This document shows, one piece after another, positions 37,636 to 47,116 of a DNA stretch of 64,000 bases. Made by a program: the position numbers and the translations under genes. The stretch is taken from assembly GCF_024281035.1 (NCBI RefSeq), contig NZ_JAMXLH010000023.1:16224-80223 (forward strand), written 5' to 3'. Numbering within the stretch: the first letter of the stretch is position 1; each line of letters opens with the position of its first letter. The notes under the pieces are model-generated. The model saw only the letters and a program-made list of their open reading frames with translations, was not told the DNA's origin and ran no database searches. The stretch is from Paraburkholderia sp. (GTDB lineage: Bacteria > Pseudomonadota > Gammaproteobacteria > Burkholderiales > Burkholderiaceae).

Positions 37636-38594
37636 TTCCTTGTCGGACCGCGGCCGATGTCTTCGAGCCGGATGATGCCGTGCCCATCCGCGGTGGTGCG
37701 CGGCACGGCCTTCCAGGCGTGCCCATAGATGACTTCGAAAGTCAGCGGGATCGTGCCGTCGTCGCGCTTGCGCGCGTCGAGCGCGGCGATGAACGCGCGG
37801 TGCAGGCGGCGCGCCGCGTAGCCCATGCCGGCCTCGCGCTCGAACGGATACGCGCCCCAGCGGCGCACGTCGGCGAGCAGCTTCTCGGCCGAGCGATAGG
37901 TGACGGTGAGCGTCTCCTGGTCCATGACCGGAATCTCGAAGCCGTTTTCGACGAGCATGTCGCCCAGATCGTGCATGTCGACGAAGTCGATCACGTGCTT
38001 GCGCGTCGGCACGCCGTGCGCGGCCTCGACTTCGGCCCAGGCGCCGCGCAGCTCCTTGAATGTCTCGGGGCCGAGCGTGCTGAACATCAGGAGGCCGTTC
38101 ACCTTGAGCACGCGCTGCCATTCGCCGAACACGAGGTCCGGGTGCGGATGCCAGTGCAGCGCGAGGTTCGACCAGAGCAGCTCGAAGGTGCCATGCGGGA
38201 ACGGCAGCTCCGCGAAATCGGCCTGCGTGAAGCGCGGACCGCGCGAGCCGAGCGCGCGCCCCACCGAGGCCGGCAGGAAACGCCGCCAGCTCGTGTCGCC
38301 CGCGTCGTGGCGCAGCGCGCGCTGGAGCATCGCGAAGGAGAGATCGGTGCCGAAGACGGGCGCCTCGGGGAAGCGCTCACGCAAGCCGGGCAGGTCCTCG
38401 CCCGGGCCGCAGCCCGCGTCGAGCACGCTCGCAGGCGTCATCTTGATGTAGTCGAGCCGCTCGCGCATGCGCTGAGCGATTTCTCGTGGCAGGAAAGCGA
38501 CCTCATGGAAGGTCGCGGCACGGCGGTCGAAAATCCGCCGCAGATGCCGGGGATCGTAGGCCGGACGGCCGGGTCTGGGGGAAGACAGGGACAT
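37629..38594 (-). CDS. bioC: Malonyl-ACP O-methyltransferase BioC
   Basis: 321 aa SAM methyltransferase. N-terminal RIFDRRAATFHEVAFLPREI, SAM motif VLDAGCGPGEDLPGL, GTDLSFAMLQRA, and WSNLALHWHPHPDLVFGEWQRVLK are typical of BioC, which methylates malonyl-ACP to start pimelate/biotin synthesis. No other bio gene is adjacent. Divergent from comF with overlapping 5' ends. Confidence 0.88.
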   Translation of the reverse strand: MSLSSPRPGRPAYDPRHLRRIFDRRAATFHEVAFLPREIAQRMRERLDYIKMTPASVLDAGCGPGEDLPGLRERFPEAPVFGTDLSFAMLQRALRHDAGDTSWRRFLPASVGRALGSRGPRFTQADFAELPFPHGTFELLWSNLALHWHPHPDLVFGEWQRVLKVNGLLMFSTLGPETFKELRGAWAEVEAAHGVPTRKHVIDFVDMHDLGDMLVENGFEIPVMDQETLTVTYRSAEKLLADVRRWGAYPFEREAGMGYAARRLHRAFIAALDARKRDDGTIPLTFEVIYGHAWKAVPRTTADGHGIIRLEDIGRGPTRNR

Positions 38595-39489
38595 GTCGGT
38601 CGTATTGGCGAAGTGTGCGAAGTATACTCGCTCACTCCCAGGCTTTCAGTTCGCGAGTCCGCACCCGGGCCGTCCGTCGATGCCGCCGTCGTCCGTTTTA
38701 CTGCCCGCCATCCGTCGCGCATGCCGTCAAAGCCGTCGGGTCGGCGTGCGCGTCTCTCAGGTCGCACGGGCGCAGTGGCCCCGGCTGACCCAGTTCGCGT
38801 TGCCCAATCTGTGCACGTTGTGCGGCAATTTGTCGCGTACGACGCTATGTGCCGATTGTGCGGCGCTCTGCTGGAACGAGCCGCGCCTGCGCTGCACCGT
38901 GTGTGCGATGCCGCTCGCGGGGGCACGACGCGTCACGCGTGAGCCGCGCTACCGTTGCGGCGCATGCGTGGACACGCCGCCCGCGTTCGACGCCACGCTC
39001 GCGTTGGGCGACTATCGTGCGCCGCTCGACTTGCTGGTGCTCGGCCTGAAGTTCCGCGCGCAGCTCGCGGCGGGCGCGGCGTTTGCCGGGCAACTCGCGC
39101 GGATTGCCGAGGACGCGCTCGATCCCGCCGACCGTCCCGACGTGCTCGTGCCCGTGCCGCTCTCGCGCAAACGGCTGATCGAGCGCGGCTACAACCAGGC
39201 GTGGCAGATCGCGCGTCCGCTCGCGCGCGCACTCGGTACGCGTGCAGACGCGACGCTCGTGCGCCGCGCGCTTCACACCGCGGCGCAATCGCGGCTCGAC
39301 CGCAATGCGCGCCGACGCAACGTGGAACGCGCGTTTGCGCTGACGAGGCCGGTGCGCGGCCTGCACGTGGGCGTGGTCGACGACGTCATGACGTCCGGCG
39401 CCACGCTCGATGCGCTCGCGCGCACGCTCAAGACAGCCGGCGCACGGCGCGTGACGAATTTCGTCGCGCTGCGCACGTCGAAAGATTGA
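38593..39489 (+). CDS. ComF-family phosphoribosyltransferase-like protein
   Basis: 298 aa from 38593; an ATG at 38680 (MPPSSVLL) is an alternative. Zinc-ribbon cysteines CTLC, CADC, CTVC and CGAC lie at about 70-125, then a PRTase domain with PVPLSRKRLIERGYNQAWQIAR and VGVVDDVMTSGATLDALA (PRPP loop). ComF proteins act in DNA uptake and transformation at the cytoplasmic face; comM is also in this window. Divergent from bioC. Confidence 0.9.
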   Translation: MSVVLAKCAKYTRSLPGFQFASPHPGRPSMPPSSVLLPAIRRACRQSRRVGVRVSQVARAQWPRLTQFALPNLCTLCGNLSRTTLCADCAALCWNEPRLRCTVCAMPLAGARRVTREPRYRCGACVDTPPAFDATLALGDYRAPLDLLVLGLKFRAQLAAGAAFAGQLARIAEDALDPADRPDVLVPVPLSRKRLIERGYNQAWQIARPLARALGTRADATLVRRALHTAAQSRLDRNARRRNVERAFALTRPVRGLHVGVVDDVMTSGATLDALARTLKTAGARRVTNFVALRTSKD

Positions 39490-39571
39490 CGGGCTGAATC
39501 GACACAACTGCGCGGGGCAACGGCCAGGTAAAACTGCTAGAGACAACTGCTTTTCATCGACTTTCATCACC

Positions 39572-40042
39572 ATGTTCAACGTCGTTCTCGTCGAACCGGA
39601 AATCCCGCCGAACACCGGTAACGTAATTCGCCTGTGCGCGAATACGGGCGCGCGGCTGCATTTGATCGAGCCGCTCGGCTTCCCGCTCGACGACGCAAAA
39701 ATGCGCCGCGCGGGCCTCGACTATCACGAGTACGCGCAGATGCACGTCCACCGCAACTGGGACGCCTTCCTCGCCGCCGAAACACCCGATCCGTCGCGTA
39801 TGTTCGCGTTCACGACGCGCGGCTCAGGGCGTTTTCACGCGCATGCGTTCCAGCCGGGCGACTGGTTCGTGTTCGGCGCGGAGACGCGCGGGCTGCCCGA
39901 CGCGGTGCTCGCGCACTTTCCGAACGAGCAGCGCGTGCGCCTGCCGATGCGCCCCGACAACCGCAGCCTCAACCTCTCGAATACGGTCGCGGTGGTCGTG
40001 TTCGAAGCGTGGCGTCAGGCGGGGTTCGTTGGCGGCGAATAA
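39572..40042 (+). CDS. trmL: tRNA (cytidine(34)-2'-O)-methyltransferase
   Basis: 156 aa SPOUT methyltransferase with the trefoil-knot motifs NTGNVIRLCANTGARLHLIEPLGF, VFGAETRGLP and LPMRPDNRSLNLSNTVAVVVFEAWRQ (here given in parts: NRSLNLSNTVAVVVFEAW). Methylates the wobble base of tRNA-Leu species. 82 bp after comF. Confidence 0.95.
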   Translation: MFNVVLVEPEIPPNTGNVIRLCANTGARLHLIEPLGFPLDDAKMRRAGLDYHEYAQMHVHRNWDAFLAAETPDPSRMFAFTTRGSGRFHAHAFQPGDWFVFGAETRGLPDAVLAHFPNEQRVRLPMRPDNRSLNLSNTVAVVVFEAWRQAGFVGGE

Positions 40043-40061
40043 AGCGGCGACCGAAGCCGCG

Positions 40062-40604
40062 TCACGGTTTGGGTTTGCCCGTGCGCACGCCGAGTTCGCG
40101 CTGGTAACGCGCGTGCATCGCGTCGTCGAAGCAGGCGAAGATGATCCGTTCGAGTTCCGGGTAATCCGGTAGCGCCGCGATCACCGTTTGCGTGGCGATG
40201 GCGACGGCATCGTCGGCCGGAAAATGGTAGACACCGCAACTGATGGCCGGAAACGCGATGCTGCGCACGTCAGCTGCACGCGCGCAGGCCAGCGTGCGCT
40301 GATAGCACGATGCCAGCAGCCGCGCCTCATCGTGCCCGCCGCCGTGCCAGACCGGGCCGACGGTGTGAATCACGTGCTGCGCGCGCAGACGGTAGCCGCG
40401 GGTGATTTTGGCGTCGCCGGTCGCGCAGCCGCCGAGCGTCTCGCACTCGCGCAGCAGATCCGGCCCGGCAGCGCGGTGAATCGCGCCGTCCACGCCGCCG
40501 CCGCCAAGCAGTGAAGTATTCGCCGCGTTGACGATCGCATCGACGTCGAGCGTGGTGATATCGGCCACGCGCGACTCGATCCTGCAGATTCCGATGGTGA
40601 GCAT
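40062..40604 (-). CDS. Macrodomain protein (O-acetyl-ADP-ribose deacetylase type)
   Basis: 180 aa from [10 protein letters not shown], chosen because GGAGGA lies five bases upstream. Macro fold: [22 protein letters not shown] (shown in part: [18 protein letters not shown]), [22 protein letters not shown], and [14 protein letters not shown]. The MacroD-type signature NAAN...[10 protein letters not shown] predicts hydrolysis of O-acetyl-ADP-ribose or mono-ADP-ribose. Convergent with trmL. Confidence 0.92.
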   Translation of the reverse strand: MLTIGICRIESRVADITTLDVDAIVNAANTSLLGGGGVDGAIHRAAGPDLLRECETLGGCATGDAKITRGYRLRAQHVIHTVGPVWHGGGHDEARLLASCYQRTLACARAADVRSIAFPAISCGVYHFPADDAVAIATQTVIAALPDYPELERIIFACFDDAMHARYQRELGVRTGKPKP

Positions 40605-40652
40605 GTCGTCCTCCACGTCCTCTACGTCCCCCAGCCTGCGAGCAGTGCGCGC

Positions 40653-40712
40653 CCGGGTTGTCCGGGTTGTCCGGGTTGTCCGGGTTGTCCGGGTTTGTCC
40701 GGGTTTGTCCGG
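40653..40712 (+). repeat. 9-10 bp tandem repeat, six units
   Basis: Four copies of CCGGGTTGT, then two of CCGGGTTTGT and a partial CCGG, between gpsA and the macrodomain gene. The purest minisatellite in the window, so copy number may vary between strains. Confidence 0.95.
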
Positions 40713-40724
40713 TACGCGCGCGCC

Positions 40725-41723
40725 CTACTCCGCCTTTGCGTCGCGCCTGAGCAGCGCGCTCACGGCGTCGCGCGGCGCGACGCCGTCGAACAGCACGGCG
40801 CATACCGCCTGCGTGATCGGCATCTCGATAGCGTGCTCGCGCGCGATGGCAAGCACGGCCTGCGCGCAACGCACGCCTTCGGCAACGTGGCCGAGCGCGC
40901 CCAGAATGTCGTCGAGCGTGCGGCCGCTCGCGAGCTGCATGCCCACGGTGCGGTTGCGCGACAGGTCGCCCGTGGCGGTGAGAATGAGGTCGCCGAGGCC
41001 CGTGAGCCCCGTGAAGGTTTCCGCGCGTCCGCCAAGCGTCACGCCAAGGCGCGTCATCTCGGCGAGACCGCGCGTGATGAGCGCGGCCCGCGCATTCAGG
41101 CCGAGCCCGAGGCCGTCCGAAATACCGGTGGCGATGGCGAGCACGTTCTTGACCGCGCCGCCGACCTCGACGCCCACCACGTCGTCGCCGGTGTAAATGC
41201 GCATCGCGCGGTGGTGGAATGCGGCGAGCGTGCGCTCGCGGCAGGCCGCCGACGCGCTCGCGACGGTCAACGCGACGGGCAGCCCCGCGCCTACTTCGCG
41301 CGCAAAACTCGGTCCCGAGAGCACGCCGTTGCTGCCGTGATCGGGCAGCTCGGCCGCCACGACCTGATGCGGCAGCTGCTGCGTCTCGGCCTCGAAGCCT
41401 TTGCAGAGCCAGACGAAGTGCGCGGGCACGCGGCCCATGTCGCGCATCGTGCGCAACAGGTCGCGCAAGCCGGCCACGGGTGTCGCGAGAACGACGAGCG
41501 CCGCCTCGTCCGACGCATGGTCGAGCGAGGCGGCGAGATCCGTTTCGTATTGGAGCGTGCGCGGCAGCGAGACACCCGCGAGATAGCGGGCGTTCTCGTG
41601 CGTATTGCGCAGGGCGCCGATGAGCGCGGCGTCGCGCGCCCACAGCACCGTGTCATGCGCGCGGGCCAGATGGCCGGCCAGCGCGGTACCCCACGCTCCG
41701 GCGCCGAGCACGGCGACTTTCAT
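40725..41723 (-). CDS. gpsA: Glycerol-3-phosphate dehydrogenase [NAD(P)+]
   Basis: 332 aa from [20 protein letters not shown] with the Rossmann GxGxxG at 7-12. [38 protein letters not shown] (catalytic lysine) and [19 protein letters not shown] follow. Makes sn-glycerol-3-phosphate for phospholipid synthesis. Last gene of the rhodanese-grxC-secB-gpsA run. Confidence 0.96.
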   Translation of the reverse strand: MKVAVLGAGAWGTALAGHLARAHDTVLWARDAALIGALRNTHENARYLAGVSLPRTLQYETDLAASLDHASDEAALVVLATPVAGLRDLLRTMRDMGRVPAHFVWLCKGFEAETQQLPHQVVAAELPDHGSNGVLSGPSFAREVGAGLPVALTVASASAACRERTLAAFHHRAMRIYTGDDVVGVEVGGAVKNVLAIATGISDGLGLGLNARAALITRGLAEMTRLGVTLGGRAETFTGLTGLGDLILTATGDLSRNRTVGMQLASGRTLDDILGALGHVAEGVRCAQAVLAIAREHAIEMPITQAVCAVLFDGVAPRDAVSALLRRDAKAE

Positions 41724-41750
41724 TGCGTTACTCCGCACCGGTGGCTGGGA

Positions 41751-42221
41751 TCAATGCGTGGCGTTGCTTTGCGCGGCGCCGTCTTGCTGCGCGATCTGCT
41801 GCAGGCGTTGCTCGTAGAGCGCCTGGAAGTTGATCTCGGCGAGGTGGATCGGCGGGAAGCCGGCACGCGTGATCGCATCGGCGATGTTCGAGCGCAGGTA
41901 CGGGAACAGGATCGTCGGGCAAGCAATGCCGACGAGCGGGTCGAGCTGCTCTTCCGGGATATTGCGGATGTCGAAAATGCCAGCCTGCTTTGCTTCGATC
42001 AGGAACGCAACCTTGTCCTTCACCTTCGCGGTGACCGTGCCCGTGACGATGATCTCGTAGACGGAATCGGCGAGGCGCTCGGCCTTGACGTCGACTTCCA
42101 CTTCGACCGAGGGCATGTCCTGCTCAAGGAAGATGGCCGGCGAATTCGGCTGCTCGAGCGACATGTCCTTGAGGTAGATGCGCTGGATGTTGAAGAACGG
42201 CTGGTTGTTCTCGTCAGACAT
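41751..42221 (-). CDS. secB: Protein-export chaperone SecB
   Basis: 156 aa. [60 protein letters not shown] (in parts: [20 protein letters not shown]) are conserved SecB. Tetrameric cytoplasmic chaperone that keeps precursors unfolded and passes them to SecA. Between grxC and gpsA as in E. coli and most proteobacteria. GGGAAG precedes the ATG. Confidence 0.97.
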   Translation of the reverse strand: MSDENNQPFFNIQRIYLKDMSLEQPNSPAIFLEQDMPSVEVEVDVKAERLADSVYEIIVTGTVTAKVKDKVAFLIEAKQAGIFDIRNIPEEQLDPLVGIACPTILFPYLRSNIADAITRAGFPPIHLAEINFQALYEQRLQQIAQQDGAAQSNATH

Positions 42222-42290
42222 GGTGATTGGCTTCCCTGATTAAATGGATTGCAGCAGCAAACTACAAACTACCTGTACAGCGTGCTTTAC

Positions 42291-42338
42291 GACATCACTG
42301 CGAACGTCACGGTGGACATCGCAGCGAACGTCGCTGCG
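42291..42338 (+). repeat. 24 bp direct repeat, two copies plus a partial third
   Basis: GACATCACTGCGAACGTCAC... at 42291-42314 and GACATCGCAGCGAACGTCGC... at 42315-42338, then GTCATCGCGGCG, in the grxC-secB gap. Confidence 0.6.
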
Positions 42339-42448
42339 GTCATCGCGGCGGGCGGCGCTGCACAGCAGCAAGCCCGCGCGGCACGACGGGCCGCGCGGGC
42401 CATCATGCCCGCTGGAACACGCGAAAACCACGCGGAAAAATGTCACGC

Positions 42449-42480
42449 GGCGCCCGCCGCCCTTGCGGGCCGGCGGCGCT
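42449..42480 (-). other. GC-rich hairpin after grxC
   Basis: GCGCCCGCCGCCC pairs with GGGCCGGCGGCGC with a bulge; on the minus strand it is followed at some distance by TTTTTCC, so it could be a weak terminator between grxC and secB. Confidence 0.4.
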
Positions 42481-42490
42481 CAGGCTGCGT

Positions 42491-42754
42491 TCAGGCCGCC
42501 TTTTCGAGCAGCGGCATCAGGCCGCCGGCGCGATCGAGCGCGGAGAGGTCGTCGTAACCGCCCACGTGCGTCTCGCCGATGAAAACCTGCGGCACGGTCC
42601 GGCGGCCGGTGCGGGTCATCATTTCCTCGCGACGGGCCGGTTCCAGATCGATCAGCACCTTCTCGATGTGTTCGACGCCGCGCGACTTTAAAAGACGTTC
42701 GGCCATCTGGCAATACGGGCACACCTGGGTGCTGTACATGACCACCTTGCTCAC
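42491..42754 (-). CDS. grxC: Glutaredoxin 3
   Basis: 87 aa thioredoxin-fold dithiol glutaredoxin with the CPYC active site (12-15) in STQVCPYCQMAERLL, and TVPQVFIGETHVGGYDDL for glutathione binding. Cytoplasmic disulfide reduction using glutathione; gshA and gshB are elsewhere in the window. It overlaps the end of the rhodanese gene by four bases. Confidence 0.96.
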   Translation of the reverse strand: MSKVVMYSTQVCPYCQMAERLLKSRGVEHIEKVLIDLEPARREEMMTRTGRRTVPQVFIGETHVGGYDDLSALDRAGGLMPLLEKAA

Positions 42755-43176
42755 TTCGAACCTCCTTGTTTCACGACCGGCATGCCGGCCTGCTGCCAGG
42801 CGTTCACGCCGCCGTCCAGAACATGGACTTCGGCAAAACCGGCATCTTTCACAACGCGCAGCGCCTTGTGCGACTGCTGGCCCGTCTGGCAGACCAGCAA
42901 TACCGGATTGCTCTTGTTCTTCACGAACTGGCCCACCTTGGCTTCCAGCTCGCCGAACGCAATCTGGCGGGCCGAAGGCAGATGTCCCTTCGCGAAGTCG
43001 TCCGCGGAACGCAGGTCGATCACCACCGCGTTACGGCGATTGATGAGCTGCGTCGCCTCGGCGGCAGAGACGCCGCGGCGCCCGCCGCGCGAAAGCGTCG
43101 GCCACAGGAGCAACCCTCCGGATATGAGGACGATCGCGATGAGTACAAGGTTGATGTAATTGGTAAAGAACGTCAC
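42751..43176 (-). CDS. Membrane-anchored rhodanese-like protein
   Basis: 141 aa. One N-terminal membrane helix (about 7-27), then a rhodanese domain with VVIDLRSADDFAKGHLPSAR (in parts: DLRSADDFAKGHLPSA) and active-site C96 in VLLVCQTGQQSHKA. Same organisation as YibN, which pairs with grxC-secB-gpsA in E. coli. Sulfurtransferase or a sulfur/redox sensor at the membrane; substrate unknown. Confidence 0.92.
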   Translation of the reverse strand: MTFFTNYINLVLIAIVLISGGLLLWPTLSRGGRRGVSAAEATQLINRRNAVVIDLRSADDFAKGHLPSARQIAFGELEAKVGQFVKNKSNPVLLVCQTGQQSHKALRVVKDAGFAEVHVLDGGVNAWQQAGMPVVKQGGSK

Positions 43177-43256
43177 GGAAGATTCGCCGGGGAAAGAGAA
43201 ATCGAGGGAAATCCAGATTGGGCAACCTGTCCATTATAAAATAAGCGCTTGTCACG

Positions 43257-43278
43257 GGCGCGTCGCTGGCGCGTCGCT
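43257..43278 (+). repeat. 11 bp direct repeat, two copies
   Basis: GGCGCGTCGCT twice, in the shared upstream region of the rhodanese gene and gpmA. Confidence 0.75.
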
Positions 43279-43389
43279 CACGTTGCGCGCCCCTTAAGCA
43301 GGCATGAAGTACCGGATGCGCCTGCGCAGGATGTTCCGGCGCGTCTCCCGTCCCCGTTTACCGCTTCCTCACTACCGGCCTTTATCCGC

Positions 43390-44136
43390 ATGTACAAACT
43401 CGTGCTCATCCGCCACGGCGAATCGACGTGGAACAAGGAAAACCGATTCACCGGCTGGGTCGACGTCGACCTCACCGAACAGGGCGTCCGCGAAGCCCGG
43501 CAGGCAGGCCGCCTGCTCACGGAATCCGGCTATGCGTTCGACATCGCCTACACGTCGGTGCTCAAGCGCGCGATCCGCACGCTCTGGCTCGTTCAGGACG
43601 AAATGGACCAGATGTACCTGCCGGTCGTGCATTCGTGGCGCCTGAACGAGCGCCACTATGGCGCACTGTCCGGCTTGAACAAGGCCGAAACCGCTGCGAA
43701 GTACGGCGACGAGCAAGTGCTCGTCTGGCGCCGCAGCTACGACACGCCGCCGCCCGCACTCGATCCGGCCGATCCGCGCACGTCGTACAACGACCCGCGC
43801 TACGCGAAGGTCCGGCGCGAGGAGCTGCCGCTCGCCGAGTGCCTGAAAGACACCGTCGCACGCGTGCTGCCGATCTGGAACGAGTCGATTGCACCGGCCA
43901 TCAAGTCGGGCAAGCAGATCCTGATCGCCGCCCACGGCAATTCGATCCGCGCGCTGGTGAAGTACCTCGACAACATTTCGGACGACGACATCGTCGGCCT
44001 GAACATTCCGAACGGCGTGCCGCTCGTCTACGAACTGGACGAGAACCTCAAGCCCATTACGCATTACTACCTCGGCGACGCCGAAGCGATCGCCAGGGCA
44101 CAGGCCGCGGTCGCGAGCCAGGGCAAGGCGGGTTAA
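43390..44136 (+). CDS. gpmA: 2,3-bisphosphoglycerate-dependent phosphoglycerate mutase
   Basis: 248 aa. Phospho-histidine H9 in [44 protein letters not shown], and the second histidine in [16 protein letters not shown]. Glycolytic/gluconeogenic interconversion of 3- and 2-phosphoglycerate. The start [10 protein letters not shown] is standard; the upstream open frame is not coding. Confidence 0.97.
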   Translation: MYKLVLIRHGESTWNKENRFTGWVDVDLTEQGVREARQAGRLLTESGYAFDIAYTSVLKRAIRTLWLVQDEMDQMYLPVVHSWRLNERHYGALSGLNKAETAAKYGDEQVLVWRRSYDTPPPALDPADPRTSYNDPRYAKVRREELPLAECLKDTVARVLPIWNESIAPAIKSGKQILIAAHGNSIRALVKYLDNISDDDIVGLNIPNGVPLVYELDENLKPITHYYLGDAEAIARAQAAVASQGKAG

Positions 44137-44547
44137 GCGCGGCCCATGCCGCATTTATTTGTCCGCTTTCACCGGCTTTCACCGGCTTTCAGGTGTTATT
44201 GCCGGGGCTTATGAAGGACGCTTGCCGGGCTCTAATCGTTTTTTCGCTTCCGACCCGGCAATCCGCCCGTCTTCCCGGCGGGCGGATTCGACCCGCTTCT
44301 CCGCGACGCGTTCCGGCTGATTCGCCGGCAGAACCGCCAGTCTCGCGACAGTTTCACGCCAGTTCCGGCTCAGCCAGGGTTTGTCATACCGTTTCTTGCG
44401 AACCGCATGAACTGCACGCTGTCGAACCGGGAATCGTCGGCGCGTGTTGCACTGGTCGCACTCCCCCGACAGGTGTCCAGTTATACTTGCCCATCGCTAT
44501 TCCATAAGACGCCGTCACGTGCGTTTAGACCGCACGCAACAATCCCT
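44137..44547. other. Gap between gpmA and ctpA
   Basis: About 410 bp, no gene seen. It holds a 9-10 bp repeat (44163-44191) and a 10 bp perfect inverted repeat AATCCGCCCG/CGGGCGGATT (44270-44298) without a following T run. The ctpA frame is open through the right part but without family similarity. Confidence 0.6.
44163..44191 (+). repeat. 10 bp tandem repeat, about three units
   Basis: CCGCTTTCA followed by two copies of CCGGCTTTCA downstream of gpmA. Confidence 0.85.
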
Positions 44548-46107
44548 ATGCGAAAGAAACTGAAAAACATCGGCCTGATCGCCGCTGGCCTTGCAACCGG
44601 CGTATTTGCGACGCTGCAGATTTCCGCTTCGGCGCAGCAGACCTCCCTCGAGCCGCTGCCGCTCGACCAGTTGCGGCTCTTCGCCGAAGTGTTCGGGCAG
44701 ATCAAGCATGAGTACGTCGTGCCGGTCGACGACAAGAAACTGCTGACTGCAGCGATCAAGGGCATGGTGTCGAGCCTCGATCCGCACTCCTCGTATCTGG
44801 ACAAGACCGACTACCAGGAGCTGCAGGAACAGACTCGCGGCCGCTTCGCGGGCCTCGGCATCGAGATTTCGTCGGAAGACGGCCTCATCAAGGTGATTTC
44901 GCCGATCGAGGACACGCCCGCGTTCCGCGCCGGCATCCGTCCGGGCGACCTCATCACGCGCATCAACGACAAGCCCGTGCGCGGCATGACGCTCGACCAG
45001 GCCGTCAAGCAGATGCGCGGCGAGCCGGGCACCAAGGTCACGCTCACGATCTTCCGCAAGACCGACGACCGCACCTTCCCGCTCACCGTCACGCGCGCCA
45101 TCATCAAGGTGCAGAGCGTGAAGTCGAAGATCGTGCAGCCCGGCTACGCCTACATCCGCATCACGAGCTTCCAGGAGCGCACGGTCCCCGACCTCGCGGC
45201 GAAGCTGCAAGACATCGCGCGCCAGGAGCCGAACCTCAAGGGCGTCATCCTCGATCTGCGCAACAATGGCGGCGGCCTGCTGCAAAGTGCGGTCGGCGTC
45301 GCGGGCGCGTTCCTGCCGCCGGATTCGGTCGTCGTTTCGACCAACGGCCAGATTCCGGACTCCAAGCAGGTCTATCGCGACACCTACGAGAACTACCGCC
45401 TGCCGTCGTTCGACGGCGATCCGCTGAAGAACGAGGCGGCCGAGTTCAGGACCGTGCCGATGATCGTGCTGACGAACGCGTATTCGGCCTCGGCATCGGA
45501 AATCGTGGCCGGCGCGCTGCAGGACCAGAAGCGCGCGCTGATCGTCGGCAAGACGACCTTCGGCAAGGGTTCGGTGCAGACGGTTCGTCCGATGACGGCC
45601 GACACGGCGCTGCGTCTCACGACGGCGTACTACTACACGCCGAGCGGCCGCTCGATCCAGAACAAGGGCATCCGTCCTGACTATCCGGTCGACCAGTACG
45701 CCGAAGGCGATCCGGACGACGCACTCGTCACGCGCGAAGTCGACTACTCGAACCACCTCGCAAATACGCAGGATCCGAACGAGAAGAAGGAGCAGGACCT
45801 GCGCGAGCAGGAGCGCATGGACATGCTGCGCCAGCTCGAAGAGCAGAACGACAAGAAGACGCCGGAACAGCGCCAGAAGGACCGCGACCGCAAGCCGGTC
45901 GAGTTCGGCACGCAGGATGACTTCATGCTCCAGCAGGCCCTGAACAAGCTGCAGGGCAAGCCGGTCATCGAGTCGAAGTCGCTCATGGAGCGCCGCCTCG
46001 CGCAGCAGAAGCCCGAGCAGTCGTCGGCCGCGCCGATCTCCGTGAAGCCCGCCACGCTGATCATGGTGCCGCGCGACACACCGGCATCGGCTCCTCAGTC
46101 GAAGTAA
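44548..46107 (+). CDS. ctpA: C-terminal processing protease (S41 family)
   Basis: 519 aa from MRKKLKNIGLIAAGLATGVF, a signal peptide or anchor (about 1-30). Domain order: N-terminal DPHSSYLDKTDY, PDZ (about 85-165, FAGLGIEISSEDG, GIRPGDLITRIND), then S41 catalytic core with the serine in YSASASEIV (312-320) and lysine in GKTTFGKGSVQT. A charged tail rich in Gln/Lys/Glu follows. Periplasmic cleavage of protein C-termini; controls murein hydrolases in other species. Upstream of moeB on the same strand. Confidence 0.95.
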   Translation: MRKKLKNIGLIAAGLATGVFATLQISASAQQTSLEPLPLDQLRLFAEVFGQIKHEYVVPVDDKKLLTAAIKGMVSSLDPHSSYLDKTDYQELQEQTRGRFAGLGIEISSEDGLIKVISPIEDTPAFRAGIRPGDLITRINDKPVRGMTLDQAVKQMRGEPGTKVTLTIFRKTDDRTFPLTVTRAIIKVQSVKSKIVQPGYAYIRITSFQERTVPDLAAKLQDIARQEPNLKGVILDLRNNGGGLLQSAVGVAGAFLPPDSVVVSTNGQIPDSKQVYRDTYENYRLPSFDGDPLKNEAAEFRTVPMIVLTNAYSASASEIVAGALQDQKRALIVGKTTFGKGSVQTVRPMTADTALRLTTAYYYTPSGRSIQNKGIRPDYPVDQYAEGDPDDALVTREVDYSNHLANTQDPNEKKEQDLREQERMDMLRQLEEQNDKKTPEQRQKDRDRKPVEFGTQDDFMLQQALNKLQGKPVIESKSLMERRLAQQKPEQSSAAPISVKPATLIMVPRDTPASAPQSK

Positions 46108-46275
46108 CGTTTTCAGCAGCACACGCCCCTTTGCCCTTTGCCGCTACACGGCGGCAAAGGGGCGAACGAAGGCCCCCCCGCGCGCGGCTAAAATAACAAC
46201 ATCGAATCCACGGCGCGCAGCACGCAACCCCGGCCTGTCGCGACGCCCCAAGCCCCACTCCCCCCGCGCATCGCG

Positions 46276-47031
46276 ATGAACGACGATCAACTCCTCCGCT
46301 ATTCCCGCCACATCCTCGTCGACGAGATCGGCATCGAGGCGCAGCAGTGCTTTCTCGACGCGCACGCGATCGTGGTCGGCGCGGGCGGACTCGGCTCGCC
46401 CGCGGCGATGTATCTCGCGGCGTCGGGCGTGGGCACGATCACGCTCGTCGACAACGACAAAGTCGATCTCACGAACCTGCAGCGGCAGATCATGCACGAG
46501 ACGGCTTCGGTTGGCTGCGCGAAAGTGGAGTCGGGCCGCCACGCCATCGCGCGGCTCAATCCGGAGGTGAAGGTGAACGCGGTAGAGGCGCGCATCGACG
46601 ACGCGTGGCTCGACGCGAACGTGCCCGGCGCGACGGTCGTGCTCGATTGCACCGACAACTTCGCGACGCGCCATGCGATCAACCGCGCGTGCGTCGCGCA
46701 CGGCGTGCCGCTCGTCTCGGGCGCGGCGCTGCGCTTCGACGGCCAGATCAGCACCTTCGACTTCCGTGATCCCGCCTCGCCCTGCTATGCGTGCGTGTTC
46801 CCCGAGGATCAGCCATTCGAGGAAGTGGCGTGCGCAACGATGGGCGTGTTCGCGCCGACGGTGGGCATCATCGGCGCGATGCAGGCCGCCGAGGCGCTGC
46901 GCGTGATCGGCCGGATCGGCGCGCCGCTCGTCGGCCGGCTCATGATGCTCGATTCGCTGCGCATGGAGTGGAACACGATGCGCATCGCGCGGCAGCCGGA
47001 CTGCCCGGTCTGCGGCACGCGCCACGCGTGA
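46276..47031 (+). CDS. moeB: MoeB/ThiF-family adenylyltransferase
   Basis: 251 aa E1-like enzyme. ATP-binding VVGAGGLGSPAAMYLAASGV (about 32-51), NLQRQIMHE, DCTDNFATRHAIN, zinc cysteines CYAC and CPVC, and no fused rhodanese domain. Adenylates the C-terminal glycine of MoaD (molybdopterin) or ThiS (thiazole); sequence alone does not separate the two. 168 bp after ctpA. Confidence 0.9.
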   Translation: MNDDQLLRYSRHILVDEIGIEAQQCFLDAHAIVVGAGGLGSPAAMYLAASGVGTITLVDNDKVDLTNLQRQIMHETASVGCAKVESGRHAIARLNPEVKVNAVEARIDDAWLDANVPGATVVLDCTDNFATRHAINRACVAHGVPLVSGAALRFDGQISTFDFRDPASPCYACVFPEDQPFEEVACATMGVFAPTVGIIGAMQAAEALRVIGRIGAPLVGRLMMLDSLRMEWNTMRIARQPDCPVCGTRHA

Positions 47032-47056
47032 AAAAAAACCTCGGCATGTGCCGAGG
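47031..47056. terminator. Terminator between moeB and ptsI
   Basis: CCTCGGCA (47039-47046) pairs with TGCCGAGG (47049-47056). The preceding run of eight A gives a strong T run for minus-strand transcription from ptsI; the plus side is weaker. Confidence 0.8.
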
Positions 47057-47057
47057 C

Positions 47058-47087
47058 TTGTTCGTGCCTGTTCGTGCTTTTTCGTTC
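47058..47087 (+). repeat. 10 bp tandem repeat, three units
   Basis: TTGTTCGTGC, CTGTTCGTGC, TTTTTCGTTC between moeB and ptsI. Confidence 0.7.
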
Positions 47088-47116
47088 GTTACCGGGCGCT
47101 GTTTTTACACCGCGCC

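Noticed and set aside
40653..40712. Repeat array considered as CRISPR
   Set aside because: Units are 9-10 bp with no spacers and no cas genes nearby; it is a plain tandem repeat.
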